In this document: positions 1-11,826 of the stretch, piece by piece
Layout of the letters: the number at the start of each line of letters is the position of its first letter
How positions within the stretch are numbered: the first letter of the stretch is position 1
Source of the DNA: Brachybacterium sp. YJGR34
Lineage (GTDB): Bacteria; Actinomycetota; Actinomycetes; Actinomycetales; Dermabacteraceae
Assembly: GCF_003347015.1 (NCBI RefSeq)
Contig: NZ_PNFB01000015.1
Location: 1 to 64,000 of the forward strand
Reading direction: 5' to 3'
Length of the DNA: 64,000 nucleotides
Program-made: the position numbers and the translations under genes
Notes under the pieces: generated by a model
Seen by the model: the letters and a program-made list of their open reading frames with translations, nothing else
Database searches by the model: none
What the model was told of the DNA's origin: nothing

Positions 1-22
1 CGGCCGGGGGCCGGCGCCTCCG

Positions 23-3028
<3,006 letters not shown>

Positions 3029-3081
3029 TCGTGCTCCCGTAGGTGTCCGGACCGTCCTCCCGGACGGCAGTTGCCTCACCC

Positions 3082-3087
3082 ATCGTA
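3082..3087 (-). promoter_or_regulatory. Candidate -10 box for secA
   Basis: Read on the minus strand the hexamer is TACGAT, a TANNNT match, which would start transcription about 45 nt upstream of the secA GTG. No convincing -35 is visible. A 6-bp stem (CCGTCC/GGACGG, loop tccc) at 3052-3067 would then lie in the leader RNA, upstream of the ribosome binding site. Confidence 0.35.
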
Positions 3088-3176
3088 AGCGTCACCGTCC
3101 TGAGAGGTGTCCCGGTGCGCCGATCCTCACCCGCCGCGCCGTGGTGCCGCGTCGCCATGAGGGTCCTGCTCCCCGT

Positions 3177-4475
3177 TCATGCGGCGGCTCTCCGGGCCTC
3201 CGCGAGGGCAGCGGAGAGCGCCCCGGTGCCGGCTCCGGTGGCGACCTCCACGCCCTGCAGCCCCTGCCAGCGCGCCGCGCGCTCCAGCTCCTCGGCGAGC
3301 GCGGCGGCGACCGGCCCGTCCTCGGGGCGTCGGCGGCGGGGCAGGTGCGGCAGCTCCTCGCGGTAGGCGCCGCGCACCTCGAGCACCCCACGGCGGCGGT
3401 CGGCCCGCAGGTCCACCCGGGCGGGGAAGACGTCCCCGAGCAGGAAGAGCAGGGAGTAGTACCCGGTGGTGCGCCGCTCGGCCGGGGTGTAGATCCCGAT
3501 CCGGTAGTCCACGTCGAACAGCTGCCGGAGCCGCGGGCGATGGAAGGCGATCGGGTCGAAGGGGCTGACCAGCGCGGCGGTGCGCAGCGGGGCCGGCCGC
3601 GGCGCGTCCCGGTGCCGCAGCAGACGGCGCGTCCCGGCCGGGTGCGTCATCTCCACCTCCTCCAGCTCGCCCTCGGCCAGCATGTCCTCGATCGCCGGTC
3701 GCACCTCGGCGCGGCGGAGACGGAAGTAGTCGGCCAGCGACGCCGGGTCGGCGATGCCGAGGGCGCGGGCCGCCCGGGAGGTGAGGCCGCGGATCTCCTC
3801 CTGCTTCCGCGCGGTGGTCCCGTCGGCCGCTGCGACGGTCGCGGCGGCCCGGTCGAGCACCTCCGCGGTCGGCGCGGAGGGGATGTAGAGACGCTCGAAC
3901 TGGGCGCTGCGCCCCACGCACTCCAGCGCCCCGGCGCGGAACAGGTACTCGACGGTCCACTGGCTCTCGGTGCGGCGCCAGCCCCAGCCCTCGCCGCGCT
4001 CGGTGTCCCCCAGGTGGCGCGAGACCTCGGCGGCGCTCGCCGGTCCGCGCTCGGCGAGCACCTCCAGGATCCGTCCGATGAGCTCCGGGGAGGACTCGGC
4101 CGCCTCCTTCACCGCGCTCCAGCCCTCGCGCGCCGCCGCGCGACGGCGGAACCCGAGCAGATCGTGGACCTCGGAGGTCGCGAAGGCCGCCTCATGGGCG
4201 AGAGTCTCGTGGACCAGCCGACCGCGTCCCGGCCGGGAGGCGCGGTCCAGCGCCGCCGGGTCCCAAATGCCGGTGCGGGTGTAGACCGGCAGGTGGTGGG
4301 CACGGGCGAAGACGCTCACCGAGTCGATCTGCAGCAGGTGGGTGCGCTCCAGGGTGCGGGCCAGCGCACGCCGACTGGCGGTCCCATCGGGCATCTCGTC
4401 GCGGCGGACGGAGCCCATGCCCTGGGCGCGCAGCGCGATGCGGCGCGCCTGGGTCCAGGTGAGGGTCTCGGTCAC
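3177..4475 (-). CDS. Winged-helix DNA glycosylase, YcaQ/AlkX family
   Basis: A 432-residue member of the HTH_42/YcaQ family, whose studied members (E. coli YcaQ, Streptomyces AlkZ) unhook alkylated bases and interstrand DNA crosslinks. The family QxD catalytic motif appears as Q49-I50-D51 in LLQIDSVSVFARAHHLP, and the C-terminal signature SPFDPIAFHRPRLRQLFD followed by YRIGIYTPAERR is present near residues 300-345. Three predicted winged-helix segments precede it. The GTG start at 4475 is preceded by AGGAG at a 6-nt spacing. It sits alone between secA and hpf and has no obvious pathway partner. Family assignment is firm; repair of a particular lesion is inferred from relatives. Confidence 0.85.
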   Translation of the reverse strand: MTETLTWTQARRIALRAQGMGSVRRDEMPDGTASRRALARTLERTHLLQIDSVSVFARAHHLPVYTRTGIWDPAALDRASRPGRGRLVHETLAHEAAFATSEVHDLLGFRRRAAAREGWSAVKEAAESSPELIGRILEVLAERGPASAAEVSRHLGDTERGEGWGWRRTESQWTVEYLFRAGALECVGRSAQFERLYIPSAPTAEVLDRAAATVAAADGTTARKQEEIRGLTSRAARALGIADPASLADYFRLRRAEVRPAIEDMLAEGELEEVEMTHPAGTRRLLRHRDAPRPAPLRTAALVSPFDPIAFHRPRLRQLFDVDYRIGIYTPAERRTTGYYSLLFLLGDVFPARVDLRADRRRGVLEVRGAYREELPHLPRRRRPEDGPVAAALAEELERAARWQGLQGVEVATGAGTGALSAALAEARRAAA

Positions 4476-4518
4476 TGCATACTCCTGCGGTCTCCGGCGG
4501 GGCCCTGCACGCGAAGGA

Positions 4519-4551
4519 GGGCGGGAGGGCGCCGCAGCGCGCCTCCCGCCC
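4519..4551 (-). terminator. Hairpin downstream of hpf
   Basis: Inverted repeat GGGCGGGAGG (4519-4528) and CCTCCCGCCC (4542-4551), a perfect 10-bp stem that can extend inward by GCGC/GCGC with one bulge. It lies just after the hpf stop and before the YcaQ-like gene, where a terminator is expected. No U-tract is present, as is usual in GC-rich actinobacteria. Confidence 0.5.
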
Positions 4552-4569
4552 GTCCGTCGTCGGTGGAGG

Positions 4570-5232
4570 TCAGGATGCCGTCAGCTCGCCGTCGAGCTCG
4601 ATCAGTCCGTAGTTCCATCCCTTGCGGCGGTAGACCACCTTCGGGTTGCCGGACTCGGCGTCGAGGAAGAGGAAGAAGTCATGGCCGACGAGCTCCATCC
4701 GGTAGAGCGCGTCGTCGACGCTCATCGGCGTCGCCGGATGCTTCTTCTCACGGATCACCACGGGCGATCCGACCTCGGCCAGGTCGGTCTCGACGGTGGT
4801 CGGAGCCTCCTCGGGCTCGGCGGTCGGCGTCGGCACGGGGTCCTGCAGGGCGGCCGGCAGCTCGTCGTCCGCGGGCATGGTCCGCAGGCTCGCGCCGGTG
4901 TTCTGGTGGGCGCGGTCGCGGCCGCGCCGGTGGTCCTTCCGCCGGTCGCGGGCGCGGCGGAGGCGTTCGAGCAGCTTCCCGTAGGCGATGTCCAGCGCGC
5001 CGTAGAGGTCATCGGCGCGCGCCTCGGACCGGATCACGGCGCCGTTCTCGTGCACGGTGAGCTCGACACGGTCGCTGAGCTCGGACTGCCTGGGGTTCTT
5101 CTCCTGCGAGATCTCGACGTCCACGCGGAGGGCCGCGGGGGCGAGCTGGGTGACCTTGTCGAGCTTGTCGGCCAGATGACGACGGAAACGGTCCGGGACG
5201 TCCATGTGACGTCCGACGACGTTGATCTCCAT
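4570..5232 (-). CDS. hpf: Long-form ribosome hibernation promoting factor
   Basis: The 220-residue protein has both halves of long HPF. The N-terminal RaiA/YfiA domain (about residues 1-100, beginning MEINVVGRHMDV) binds the decoding region of the 30S subunit. The C-terminal domain (about 160-215, with HDFFLFLDAESG and VVYRRKGWNYGLIEL) drives 70S dimerisation into 100S particles. A charged linker of about 60 residues joins them. The ATG at 5232 has AGGAGGAG upstream. The gene corresponds to M. tuberculosis Rv3241c, and the order secA-hpf-comF is conserved apart from the inserted YcaQ-like gene. The upstream region carries repeats noted separately, so stress-responsive expression is plausible. 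Confidence 0.95.
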   Translation of the reverse strand: MEINVVGRHMDVPDRFRRHLADKLDKVTQLAPAALRVDVEISQEKNPRQSELSDRVELTVHENGAVIRSEARADDLYGALDIAYGKLLERLRRARDRRKDHRRGRDRAHQNTGASLRTMPADDELPAALQDPVPTPTAEPEEAPTTVETDLAEVGSPVVIREKKHPATPMSVDDALYRMELVGHDFFLFLDAESGNPKVVYRRKGWNYGLIELDGELTAS

Positions 5233-5341
5233 GAGTGAATGCTCCTCCTATCCGGGTGCGGCCGCTCGGAGCCCGGCCGCGATGGCTCTTCGGCTGGGTG
5301 ACGCACCTCCTGAGGAAGAGGGTCTCGCCGGTGTGTGGCGA

Positions 5342-5376
5342 GTGGCACAAGCATGCCACGTTTCGCTCGACGTTTC
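5342..5376. promoter_or_regulatory. Repeat-rich element between comF and hpf
   Basis: On the plus strand an inverted repeat GTGGCA (5342-5347) and TGCCAC (5354-5359) is followed by two direct copies of ACGTTTC (5358-5364 and 5370-5376), 12 nt apart. It lies in the 170-bp gap between the comF stop (5406) and hpf start (5232). It could be a comF terminator stem plus an hpf control site. No clear -10 box was found. Confidence 0.35.
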
Positions 5377-5405
5377 CTGGCCGTCGTCCACTCTCCTCCG
5401 TGCGT

Positions 5406-6191
5406 TCACCATCGCGCGAGGTCATCGTGCCCGGGAAGGCGGGAGGCGGCGACCACCACGGCGCCCAGCACCCGCATCCCCTGCGCCGTGAGCGCCTCGT
5501 GCATCCCCCGCAGGGTGGCCCCCGTGGTGACGACGTCGTCGACGACGACGACCGGCGCCGCCCTCGCACCGGCGCGCCGGGCGGCCGCACCGGTGACGCG
5601 GATGCGGCGTCCTCGCCGCTGACGGGCGCCGCGCCCCTCCTGGGCGGTGGTCGGGACGGCGCGCAGCAGCAGCGGACGCCCGCAGCCGGTCCTCGCCAGC
5701 GAGCGCACCAGCTCGGCGACGTGGTCCTCTCCCCGGCGGATCCGTGCGCCGCGCCGCGAGGGGACGGGCACCAGCTCGGGGCGCCGGACGCCCCCGGAGG
5801 CGGCCAGGGTGGTCACGGCGGGCGCGAGCGCCTCGGCGATCCGTCCGCCCAGGTGGAGCTGTCCGGCGTTCTTCCAGGCCAGCACCAGCTCCTGCAGCGC
5901 ACCTCCGTACTCCCCCAGGGCCAGGACGGGCAGCAGCGGGGTGTGGTCCACCCCGGCCGGCAGCACCGTCGCCCCGTGGCGCTCCTCCCGGATCCGGGCC
6001 CCGCTGAGCAGCTGCAGAGCGTCGCAGCCGGCCTCGACCCGGCGCGCGGGCGCCGCGAGCGCGACGGCGCAGCGGGCGCACAGCCAGCTGCCCTCCTCGC
6101 CGCAGGGACAGCGTCGGGGCACCACCAGGGAGCCGGTCTCCGCGACCACCTCCCGGACGCGGGACCGCAGCGAGCGGCGAGTCTCCTCCAT
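5406..6191 (-). CDS. comF: ComF-family phosphoribosyltransferase-like protein
   Basis: A 261-residue ComF family protein. The N-terminus carries a zinc-ribbon-like cysteine set (C28, C30, C38, C41 in RRCPCGEEGSWLCARC). The C-terminus holds the PRPP-binding loop VVVVDDVVTTGATL at residues 214-227. In naturally competent bacteria ComF helps internalise transforming DNA; its role in actinobacteria is not known, and no other competence gene is here. I placed the start at the ATG at 6191, where MEETRRSLRS begins recognisable family sequence and a GGGA sits upstream; the open frame continues further upstream only as an antisense-type shadow of lpqB. It matches Rv3242c in the conserved mycobacterial order. 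Confidence 0.85.
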   Translation of the reverse strand: MEETRRSLRSRVREVVAETGSLVVPRRCPCGEEGSWLCARCAVALAAPARRVEAGCDALQLLSGARIREERHGATVLPAGVDHTPLLPVLALGEYGGALQELVLAWKNAGQLHLGGRIAEALAPAVTTLAASGGVRRPELVPVPSRRGARIRRGEDHVAELVRSLARTGCGRPLLLRAVPTTAQEGRGARQRRGRRIRVTGAAARRAGARAAPVVVVDDVVTTGATLRGMHEALTAQGMRVLGAVVVAASRLPGHDDLARW

Positions 6192-6328
6192 GCACCGATC
6201 CCAGCCCGGACACCCCGGCGCGTCGAGGGCGCACGCTCGATGGTGGACGACCGGCGCCTGGGGAGGAACGTCGCAGCCGATGCCGTGCTGTCCCGCACGG
6301 ACCCGACCGTGCCACCGCCGAGGGCGGC

Positions 6329-8026
6329 TCAGTAGAAGGACGGATCCCGACCCGTGATCTCCGAGGAGGTCCACTCCTCGCCGTCGCCCCGCAGCAGCTC
6401 GCCGCCCCTGGTGCCCGCCCAGACCGTCCCGGCCACGACGGAGCCGGCGATGCGGTCCGTGCCGGTGGGCAGAGCAGGCAGCAGCTCCCGTCCGGACGAG
6501 AAGTCGACGATCTGGGCCCGCCGCTCCCCCGAGGCGTCCCGGCCCAGCACCACCACGGCGACCTCGTCGTACCAGGTGGCCTGGGTGACGTCGGTGAGGA
6601 AGGTGCGCACGGGCACCGGCTCGGTGAGCGCCGAGGGGACCCCCTCGGCGTCGCGGATCACGGCGCAGAGGTCCAGGCGGGTGCCGCCGTCGTCCGCCGT
6701 CAGCACGATCAGGCGGGTCGCGTCGGCCGAGACGTCCAGCGCGCGCACCTCCCGGCCCGCCAGCCACGGGGCGTCGACCCGGGCGTCGCGGTCCGCGCCG
6801 GCGCCGGACAGCGCCAGCAGCACCCCGGCGCTGGCGGCGGTCGAGGTCCACACGTACCCCGCGTCGTCGAGGCGCGGTGCCACGAAGGCACCGCCCGCGA
6901 CCGCCTCGCGCAGCGGCACCGAGCCGTCGGTCGAGGCGAGCAGCACCGCGGACCCCTCGGGGTTCCGTGCCGCCGCCAGCACCCCGCTCTGCGCGATCAC
7001 CGGGGAGGAGACCTCGCGCTCGGCGAGCGCCGGAACCAGCTGCGCGCCCTCCTGCGTGGTGGGATCGGCGAGCGAGATCACGCCGGTGGGGCCGGCGGCG
7101 ATCGGACGGTGCCCCGGCAGCGGGCGATCGACGCGGGAGTCCTCGTCGAGGACCACCTCCACGCCGTCGCTGACCAGGGTCACCCCCGAGAGGGAGGGCA
7201 GGGAGCGCAGAGAGGCCTCCAGCTGCGCGAGCGCCCGCTCCCGCGCGGCGGGGTCGAGCTGGTCGACGGCCGCGGGCACCTCGACCTGCGTGGCGCCGTC
7301 CGCCGTGGTGGTGATCGCGGCGGAGGCGACGACCGAGCTGGCGGGCACCTGGCTGCGCACGGCGTCCGCGAGGTACGTGGCGGGCCCCGAGACCAGGGCC
7401 TCGAGCACCGGGGTTCCGCCGCGGCGCAGCGGGAACCAGCGCGGGTCCGGCACCAGGTGCAGGTCCCGCGTGTCGAGGAAGTACAGGCGCGCCGGCGTGT
7501 AGAGGGTGTCGAAGGCCGCCTCCGAGAGGAAGATGCCGTCGGGCACCCCGCTGATCCGCCACTGGTCCTCGACCTGCTCGATGGACACCTGGATCTCGCG
7601 CATGACCGGTCCGGCCATCAGCGAGCGTGTCCCCTCCCCGTCGACCGTGGCGACGGCCTGCACGATCAGCGCCAGTCGGTTCTCCCCGACCTGCTCGATC
7701 TCGAGCTCCTGGGTGCTGGAGTACACGGTGATCCCGGCCTCCGGGTCCCACCGTCGGCTCATGTCCTCGGTGAGATAGGCGCGGGCGACGGCGAAATCGT
7801 CCTCGGAGCCCACGCCGGCCTGGACGAACCCGGAGACGACCTCCTCGGCGGTGGCATCGTCCGGGGGCGGGAGGGCGCGCACATAGGGGGCGCCGGGTTG
7901 CGCCTGCGCACCGAGGGCGCGGGTGTCGATCGGGGAATCGGTGGGGATGCGCGCGCAGGCGGCGCCCAGCCCCAGCAGAGCGCCGACGCCGAGGGCGCGC
8001 AGCACCTGGCGGCGTGCAGGCATCAT
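6329..8026 (-). CDS. lpqB: LpqB, MtrB-associated lipoprotein with GerMN domain
   Basis: 565 residues. The N-terminus is a lipoprotein signal with a hydrophobic stretch and Cys24 in GLGAAC, so the mature protein should be lipid-anchored outside the membrane. A GerMN domain spans roughly residues 200-300, followed by a beta-propeller-like LpqB C-terminal domain. In mycobacteria LpqB binds the extracellular part of MtrB and modulates MtrA phosphorylation. Its ATG at 8026 overlaps the mtrB stop (ATGA), so translation is probably coupled; a second in-frame ATG at 8023 is also possible. The order mtrA-mtrB-lpqB is conserved across actinobacteria. Confidence 0.95.
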   Translation of the reverse strand: MMPARRQVLRALGVGALLGLGAACARIPTDSPIDTRALGAQAQPGAPYVRALPPPDDATAEEVVSGFVQAGVGSEDDFAVARAYLTEDMSRRWDPEAGITVYSSTQELEIEQVGENRLALIVQAVATVDGEGTRSLMAGPVMREIQVSIEQVEDQWRISGVPDGIFLSEAAFDTLYTPARLYFLDTRDLHLVPDPRWFPLRRGGTPVLEALVSGPATYLADAVRSQVPASSVVASAAITTTADGATQVEVPAAVDQLDPAARERALAQLEASLRSLPSLSGVTLVSDGVEVVLDEDSRVDRPLPGHRPIAAGPTGVISLADPTTQEGAQLVPALAEREVSSPVIAQSGVLAAARNPEGSAVLLASTDGSVPLREAVAGGAFVAPRLDDAGYVWTSTAASAGVLLALSGAGADRDARVDAPWLAGREVRALDVSADATRLIVLTADDGGTRLDLCAVIRDAEGVPSALTEPVPVRTFLTDVTQATWYDEVAVVVLGRDASGERRAQIVDFSSGRELLPALPTGTDRIAGSVVAGTVWAGTRGGELLRGDGEEWTSSEITGRDPSFY

Positions 8027-9720
8027 CGGTGGTCCCCCTCGGTGGTCGGATCCTCGAGATCGGGGAGCTGGTCCGGACCGACGGGGATCTCGCCGGTCGT
8101 GGTCGGGGCGACGTCGGCGTCGGCCTCCTGACGGTCGAAGGAGCGCTCGAGCCGCAGCGGCGAGCGGACCAGCTCCGCTCCGGGCCGGCGGGGCAGGGTC
8201 ACCCGGAACACCGCGCCCTCGCCCTCCTGGCCCCAGGCCTGCAGCCAGCCATGGTGGAGACGCGCATCCTCGACGGAGATCGACAGGCCCAGTCCGGTGC
8301 CGCCGATGGTCCGCGCTCGGGAGGGGTCCGCCCGCCAGAAGCGGTCGAAGACCCTGGAGGCGTCCTCGGGCGAGATGCCCCGCCCGTGGTCCTGGACCAC
8401 GACCGCGACCGCCTCCTCGTCCGAGCCGGTCCGGACCATCACGGGATGGCCGGCGCCGTGCTCGATCGCGTTGGTCAGCAGGTTCCTCAGAATCCGGTCC
8501 ACGCGCCGCGCATCGACCACGGCATGCATGCCCACGCCGGACAGGCGCACGTCCAGGACGCAGCCGCGGGCACCGGCGAGCGGCCGGACGTCCTCGACCG
8601 CGCGGGTCACCAGCGCGTCGAGGTCCTCGCGGTGCGCCTCGAGCTCCACGGCCCCCGCGTCGAAGCGGGAGATCTCCAGCAGGTCCGCCAGCAGCACCTC
8701 GAAGCGCTCCACCTGGGCATCGAGCAGCTCGACGGTGCGCTGCAGGTCCACCGGCAGGTCCTCGCGCCGCGTGTCCAGCACCGAGGAGGCCATGGCGATG
8801 GTGGTCAGGGGCGTGCGCAGCTCGTGGGAGACATCGGCGACGAAGCGCTGCTGGACCCGGGAGAGCTCGGTGAGATCGTCGACCTTCTGCTCCAGGCTCC
8901 GCGCCATGTCGTTGAACGACTCCCCCACCAGGGCCAGCTCATCGGCCCCGGAGACCTCGACGCGGCTGGTGAGGTCACCGGCCGCCATCCGCTCCGCGGC
9001 GTGCGCCGCATGCTTCAACGGCGTGGTCACCAGGCGGGCGACGACAATCGCGATCCCGACCACCAGGGCCAGCAGCACCCCGCCGCCGCCGAGGATGACC
9101 CGCTGCACGAAGGCGAGGGTCTCCTGCTCCTCCTGCAGCGAGTACACGAGGTACAGGTCGTAGGAGCCGGACCCGGGGACGATCACGCGCGTCCCCACCA
9201 GGAGGGCCGGGGAGACGGCCCCCTCGCCGTCGTCGCGACCGATGGAGCGCCACGAGATCGCATCGGGCTGCTCGGCAACGGCCGCCGCGAACTCGTCGTC
9301 GACCTCGTCGAACAGGGTCCGGTCGGAGGACGCCACCGGGAACACGGTGCCCGAGGTCTCCACCGGGACCAGCGCCACCTCCTGCCGATCGCCGCCGCCC
9401 TGCCCGCCGGAGGTCTGGACGAAGGCGTTGATGGCGTCCTGCTGCTGGGTGCTGGTGGACCCGGAGAGCTGGGTGAGGGTCTCGGTGAGGTCCGCGCGCA
9501 CCTCGAGCGCCTCCTCGAGCACCCGGTCGCGGCGCTGCTCGTAAAGGCCGTCGGCGATCACCGAGGAGAGGTAGGCGCCGACGGCGAGCATCGCGAGGAT
9601 CGACAGCAGCGTCGTCACCACCACCACGCGCAGCGCCAGGGGCCAGCTGCGCGGGTCGACCGCGCGCACCGACCGGTCCTCGGCGGACTCGGGCGGCGCG
9701 TCCGGGGGCGGTGCGCTCAC
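8023..9720 (-). CDS. mtrB: MtrB sensor histidine kinase
   Basis: 565 residues. A transmembrane helix lies near residues 30-50, an extracellular sensor region runs to about 200, and a second helix spans about 208-230. A HAMP domain follows, then the H-box FVADVSHELRTPLTT with His299 as phosphorylation site. ATP-binding boxes follow: ILRNLLTNAIEHG (N), DHGRGI (G1), VFDRFWRAD (F) and GTGLGLSI (G2). MtrB phosphorylates MtrA and couples cell-wall growth and division to transcription. Both the start near the mtrA stop and the 4-nt overlap with lpqB support a three-gene operon. Confidence 0.97.
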   Translation of the reverse strand: MSAPPPDAPPESAEDRSVRAVDPRSWPLALRVVVVTTLLSILAMLAVGAYLSSVIADGLYEQRRDRVLEEALEVRADLTETLTQLSGSTSTQQQDAINAFVQTSGGQGGGDRQEVALVPVETSGTVFPVASSDRTLFDEVDDEFAAAVAEQPDAISWRSIGRDDGEGAVSPALLVGTRVIVPGSGSYDLYLVYSLQEEQETLAFVQRVILGGGGVLLALVVGIAIVVARLVTTPLKHAAHAAERMAAGDLTSRVEVSGADELALVGESFNDMARSLEQKVDDLTELSRVQQRFVADVSHELRTPLTTIAMASSVLDTRREDLPVDLQRTVELLDAQVERFEVLLADLLEISRFDAGAVELEAHREDLDALVTRAVEDVRPLAGARGCVLDVRLSGVGMHAVVDARRVDRILRNLLTNAIEHGAGHPVMVRTGSDEEAVAVVVQDHGRGISPEDASRVFDRFWRADPSRARTIGGTGLGLSISVEDARLHHGWLQAWGQEGEGAVFRVTLPRRPGAELVRSPLRLERSFDRQEADADVAPTTTGEIPVGPDQLPDLEDPTTEGDHR

Positions 9721-9736
9721 GGAGGATCCGACGCGC

Positions 9737-10432
9737 TCAGGACGCGCCCCCGGCGCGATAGCCGACGCCGCGGACCGTCACCACGATGCTGGGGTTCTCG
9801 GGGTCGTGCTCGATCTTCGAGCGCAGTCGCTGGACGTGGACGTTGACCAGGCGGGTGTCCGCGCTGTGGCGGTAGCCCCACACGTCGCGCAGCAGCACGT
9901 CCCGGGTGAAGACCTGCCAGGGCTTGCGCGCGAGCTGGGTGAGCAGGTCGAACTCCAGCGGGGTCAGCGGGATCTGCTCCTCGCCGCGGCGCACCTCGTG
10001 CCCGTCGACGTCGATGGTCAGGTCGCCGATGGTCAGCTGCTCGGTGGTGGGCGCCTCCACCCGGCGCACCCTCGCCTTGATCCGCGCCACCAGCTCATCG
10101 GGCTCGAAGGGCTTGGTGAGATAGTCGTCGGCCCCGGCCTCCAGCCCCTCGACCACGTCGGCCGTGTCGGTGCGGGCGGTCAGCATGATGATCGGCACCC
10201 CCGACTCCTTGCGGAGCCGGCGGCACACCTCGATGCCGTCGATCCCCGGCAGCATGAGATCCAGCAGCACCAGATCGGGACGCAGACGGGGGAAGGTCTC
10301 GAGCGCCGAGGCGCCGTCCGGGGAGGTCGCGACCTCGTATCCCTTGCCGCGCAGGACGATGCCGACCATCTCGGCGATGGCCTGGTCGTCGTCGACCACG
10401 AGAATCCGTGAAGGCGTCGTCATGGGGGTCAT
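9737..10432 (-). CDS. mtrA: MtrA response regulator (OmpR family)
   Basis: 231 residues. The receiver domain holds the acidic pair in LVVDDDQ, phospho-acceptor Asp58 in DLVLLDLMLPG and the conserved Lys in LTKPF. A C-terminal OmpR-type winged helix follows, ending with RLRSKIEHDPENPSIVVTVRGVGYR. MtrA is the essential regulator of envelope and DNA-replication genes in mycobacteria. The start is the ATG at 10432 (MTPMTTPSRIL) or the ATG at 10423; only a GGGGG stretch lies upstream as a possible weak ribosome site. In-frame sequence further upstream is not conserved in character. No tmk or sahH lies beside it, unlike in M. tuberculosis. Confidence 0.95.
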   Translation of the reverse strand: MTPMTTPSRILVVDDDQAIAEMVGIVLRGKGYEVATSPDGASALETFPRLRPDLVLLDLMLPGIDGIEVCRRLRKESGVPIIMLTARTDTADVVEGLEAGADDYLTKPFEPDELVARIKARVRRVEAPTTEQLTIGDLTIDVDGHEVRRGEEQIPLTPLEFDLLTQLARKPWQVFTRDVLLRDVWGYRHSADTRLVNVHVQRLRSKIEHDPENPSIVVTVRGVGYRAGGAS

Positions 10433-10674
10433 TGTGCCATCGCCCCCGAGGGCGCGGCGCGGAGGTCCTCTCCGGCGGTGTCCTCCGTCCGTCGCCGTCG
10501 GCCGGGACCGTCCGGAAGACGCGCGGTCATCGACGTTCGTCGGATCAGGGGCGGGCCGGGGACTCCGTAGTGTCGACTCCATCAGAACGGCACGAGGTGC
10601 GCGACGGGCTCCCTCGCCTCCCGGCCCGACCGGGGAGCGTCCCGCCGCCGACCTCACGACCAGCAGGAGGATCC
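10433..10674. other. Divergent intergenic region mtrA / membrane protein
   Basis: 242 bp without a supported gene. It must hold the promoters of the mtrAB-lpqB operon and the MoxR cluster. I see no consensus -35/-10 pair; TAGTGT at 10567-10572 is a possible plus-strand -10. Confidence 0.4.
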
Positions 10675-11826
10675 ATGAGCACGGGGTGGACCGCACCGGG
10701 GACGACCGGGACCGCAGCACCGTCCGGAGCCGAGCAGGTCGCCGACGACGGCGCGGGGATCGCGCCCCCGGCCGGGCCCGGGCCGACCCCCGGTCCCGGT
10801 GAGCCGCCGCGCGGCCCCCGCCGCGAGCTGGTGCAGTCCCTGCCGCTGTTCCCGCTGCGCCCGCTGGGACTCGGCGAGGTGCTCGGCGCAGCGGTGCGCA
10901 TCTACCGCCTGCGGGCCCGGTCGGTGCTCTCGGTCTCCGCGATCGTCTACGGGATCGCCTTCGTCCTGCTGACCCTCTCCACCGGAGCCGGGATGGTGCC
11001 GATGGTGGGGGACATCCGCGCCGCGATGGAGGATCCGACCGCGGAGTCCAGCGCCTTCACCACCGTCGGCGACGGCGTGCTCACGGCCGTCAGCTGGGTG
11101 GTCACCATGGTCGTCTCGATCCTCTCGGCCGCCCTGGTGACGGTGGCGCTGACGAAGGTCTCGATCGGCGAGGCCACGGGCGAGACGGTCTCCACCGACC
11201 AGATGTGGGCGACGATGCGGCGCCGCGGCCTCCCCGCCATCGGGGTGAGCCTCGTCATCAGCGTCGCGGGCACCCTCGCCTTCGTTCTGGCCGCCGGCCT
11301 CGGCACGCTGCCGCTGCTGATCGTGCAGGAGGCGTCCGCCCTGACGATCATCCCGATCGTGGTGGGTGTGGGGCTGGGCGTGCTGGCGATCCTGTACGTC
11401 TGGGCGCGCACGATTCTCGCCGTGCCGGTGCTGGTCATCGAGGAGGTCGGGGTCGTGGCCTCCCTCCGCCGCTCCCTCGCGCTGAGCCGCGGGGGGCGTC
11501 TCTGGCGGCTGTTCGGCTCCGCCGTCCTGCTCTACGTGCTGTACATGTTCGCCGTGCAGATCGTCTCCGGCGTCCTGGGCACGGTCGCCTTCGTCCTCTA
11601 CCTCGCGATCCTGCTGGCCACCGGAGGGCAGGCGCTCGTGCTGGGCATGGTGGTGATGACCGTCCTCATCATGGCCGGCGGCTACCTCGCGACCTTCCTG
11701 CTGGCCCCCTTCCTCTCCGCGGGCTACGTGGCGCTCTACGCGGACGCGCGCATGCGCCATGAGGCCTGGGACGTCGAGCTGACCCGCCGCGCCCGGGAGT
11801 CCTGGGCCCCCGAGGGCGCGCCGTGA
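10675..11826 (+). CDS. Multi-pass membrane protein heading the MoxR/DUF58 cluster
   Basis: 383 residues. After a Gly/Pro-rich N-terminal tail of about 50 residues comes LFPLRPLGLGEVLGAAVRIYR, a motif typical of the actinobacterial membrane family often labelled glycerophosphodiester phosphodiesterase membrane domain, then about six hydrophobic segments. No catalytic phosphodiesterase domain is visible, so that label should not be read as an activity. AGGAGG lies 4 nt upstream of the ATG at 10675. The stop overlaps the next gene (GTGA). Its genomic link to DUF4129, DUF4350, MoxR and DUF58 is common in Actinobacteria, but its role is unknown. Confidence 0.8.
   Translation: MSTGWTAPGTTGTAAPSGAEQVADDGAGIAPPAGPGPTPGPGEPPRGPRRELVQSLPLFPLRPLGLGEVLGAAVRIYRLRARSVLSVSAIVYGIAFVLLTLSTGAGMVPMVGDIRAAMEDPTAESSAFTTVGDGVLTAVSWVVTMVVSILSAALVTVALTKVSIGEATGETVSTDQMWATMRRRGLPAIGVSLVISVAGTLAFVLAAGLGTLPLLIVQEASALTIIPIVVGVGLGVLAILYVWARTILAVPVLVIEEVGVVASLRRSLALSRGGRLWRLFGSAVLLYVLYMFAVQIVSGVLGTVAFVLYLAILLATGGQALVLGMVVMTVLIMAGGYLATFLLAPFLSAGYVALYADARMRHEAWDVELTRRARESWAPEGAP

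Noticed and set aside
5233-5405. Small protein gene between hpf and comF
   Set aside because: Frames here are short, extend into hpf or comF shadows, and lack a ribosome site.
6192-7751. Upstream in-frame extension of comF
   Set aside because: The added residues are an out-of-frame reading of lpqB; the family sequence and ribosome site start at 6191.
8014-9846. Long plus-strand open frame opposite mtrB
   Set aside because: Composition mirrors the complement of mtrB; no start signal or conserved motif.
10433-10720. N-terminal extension of mtrA by ~96 residues
   Set aside because: The receiver domain begins at the ATG chosen; the extension is Arg/Pro/Ser-rich and lies in the divergent promoter region.
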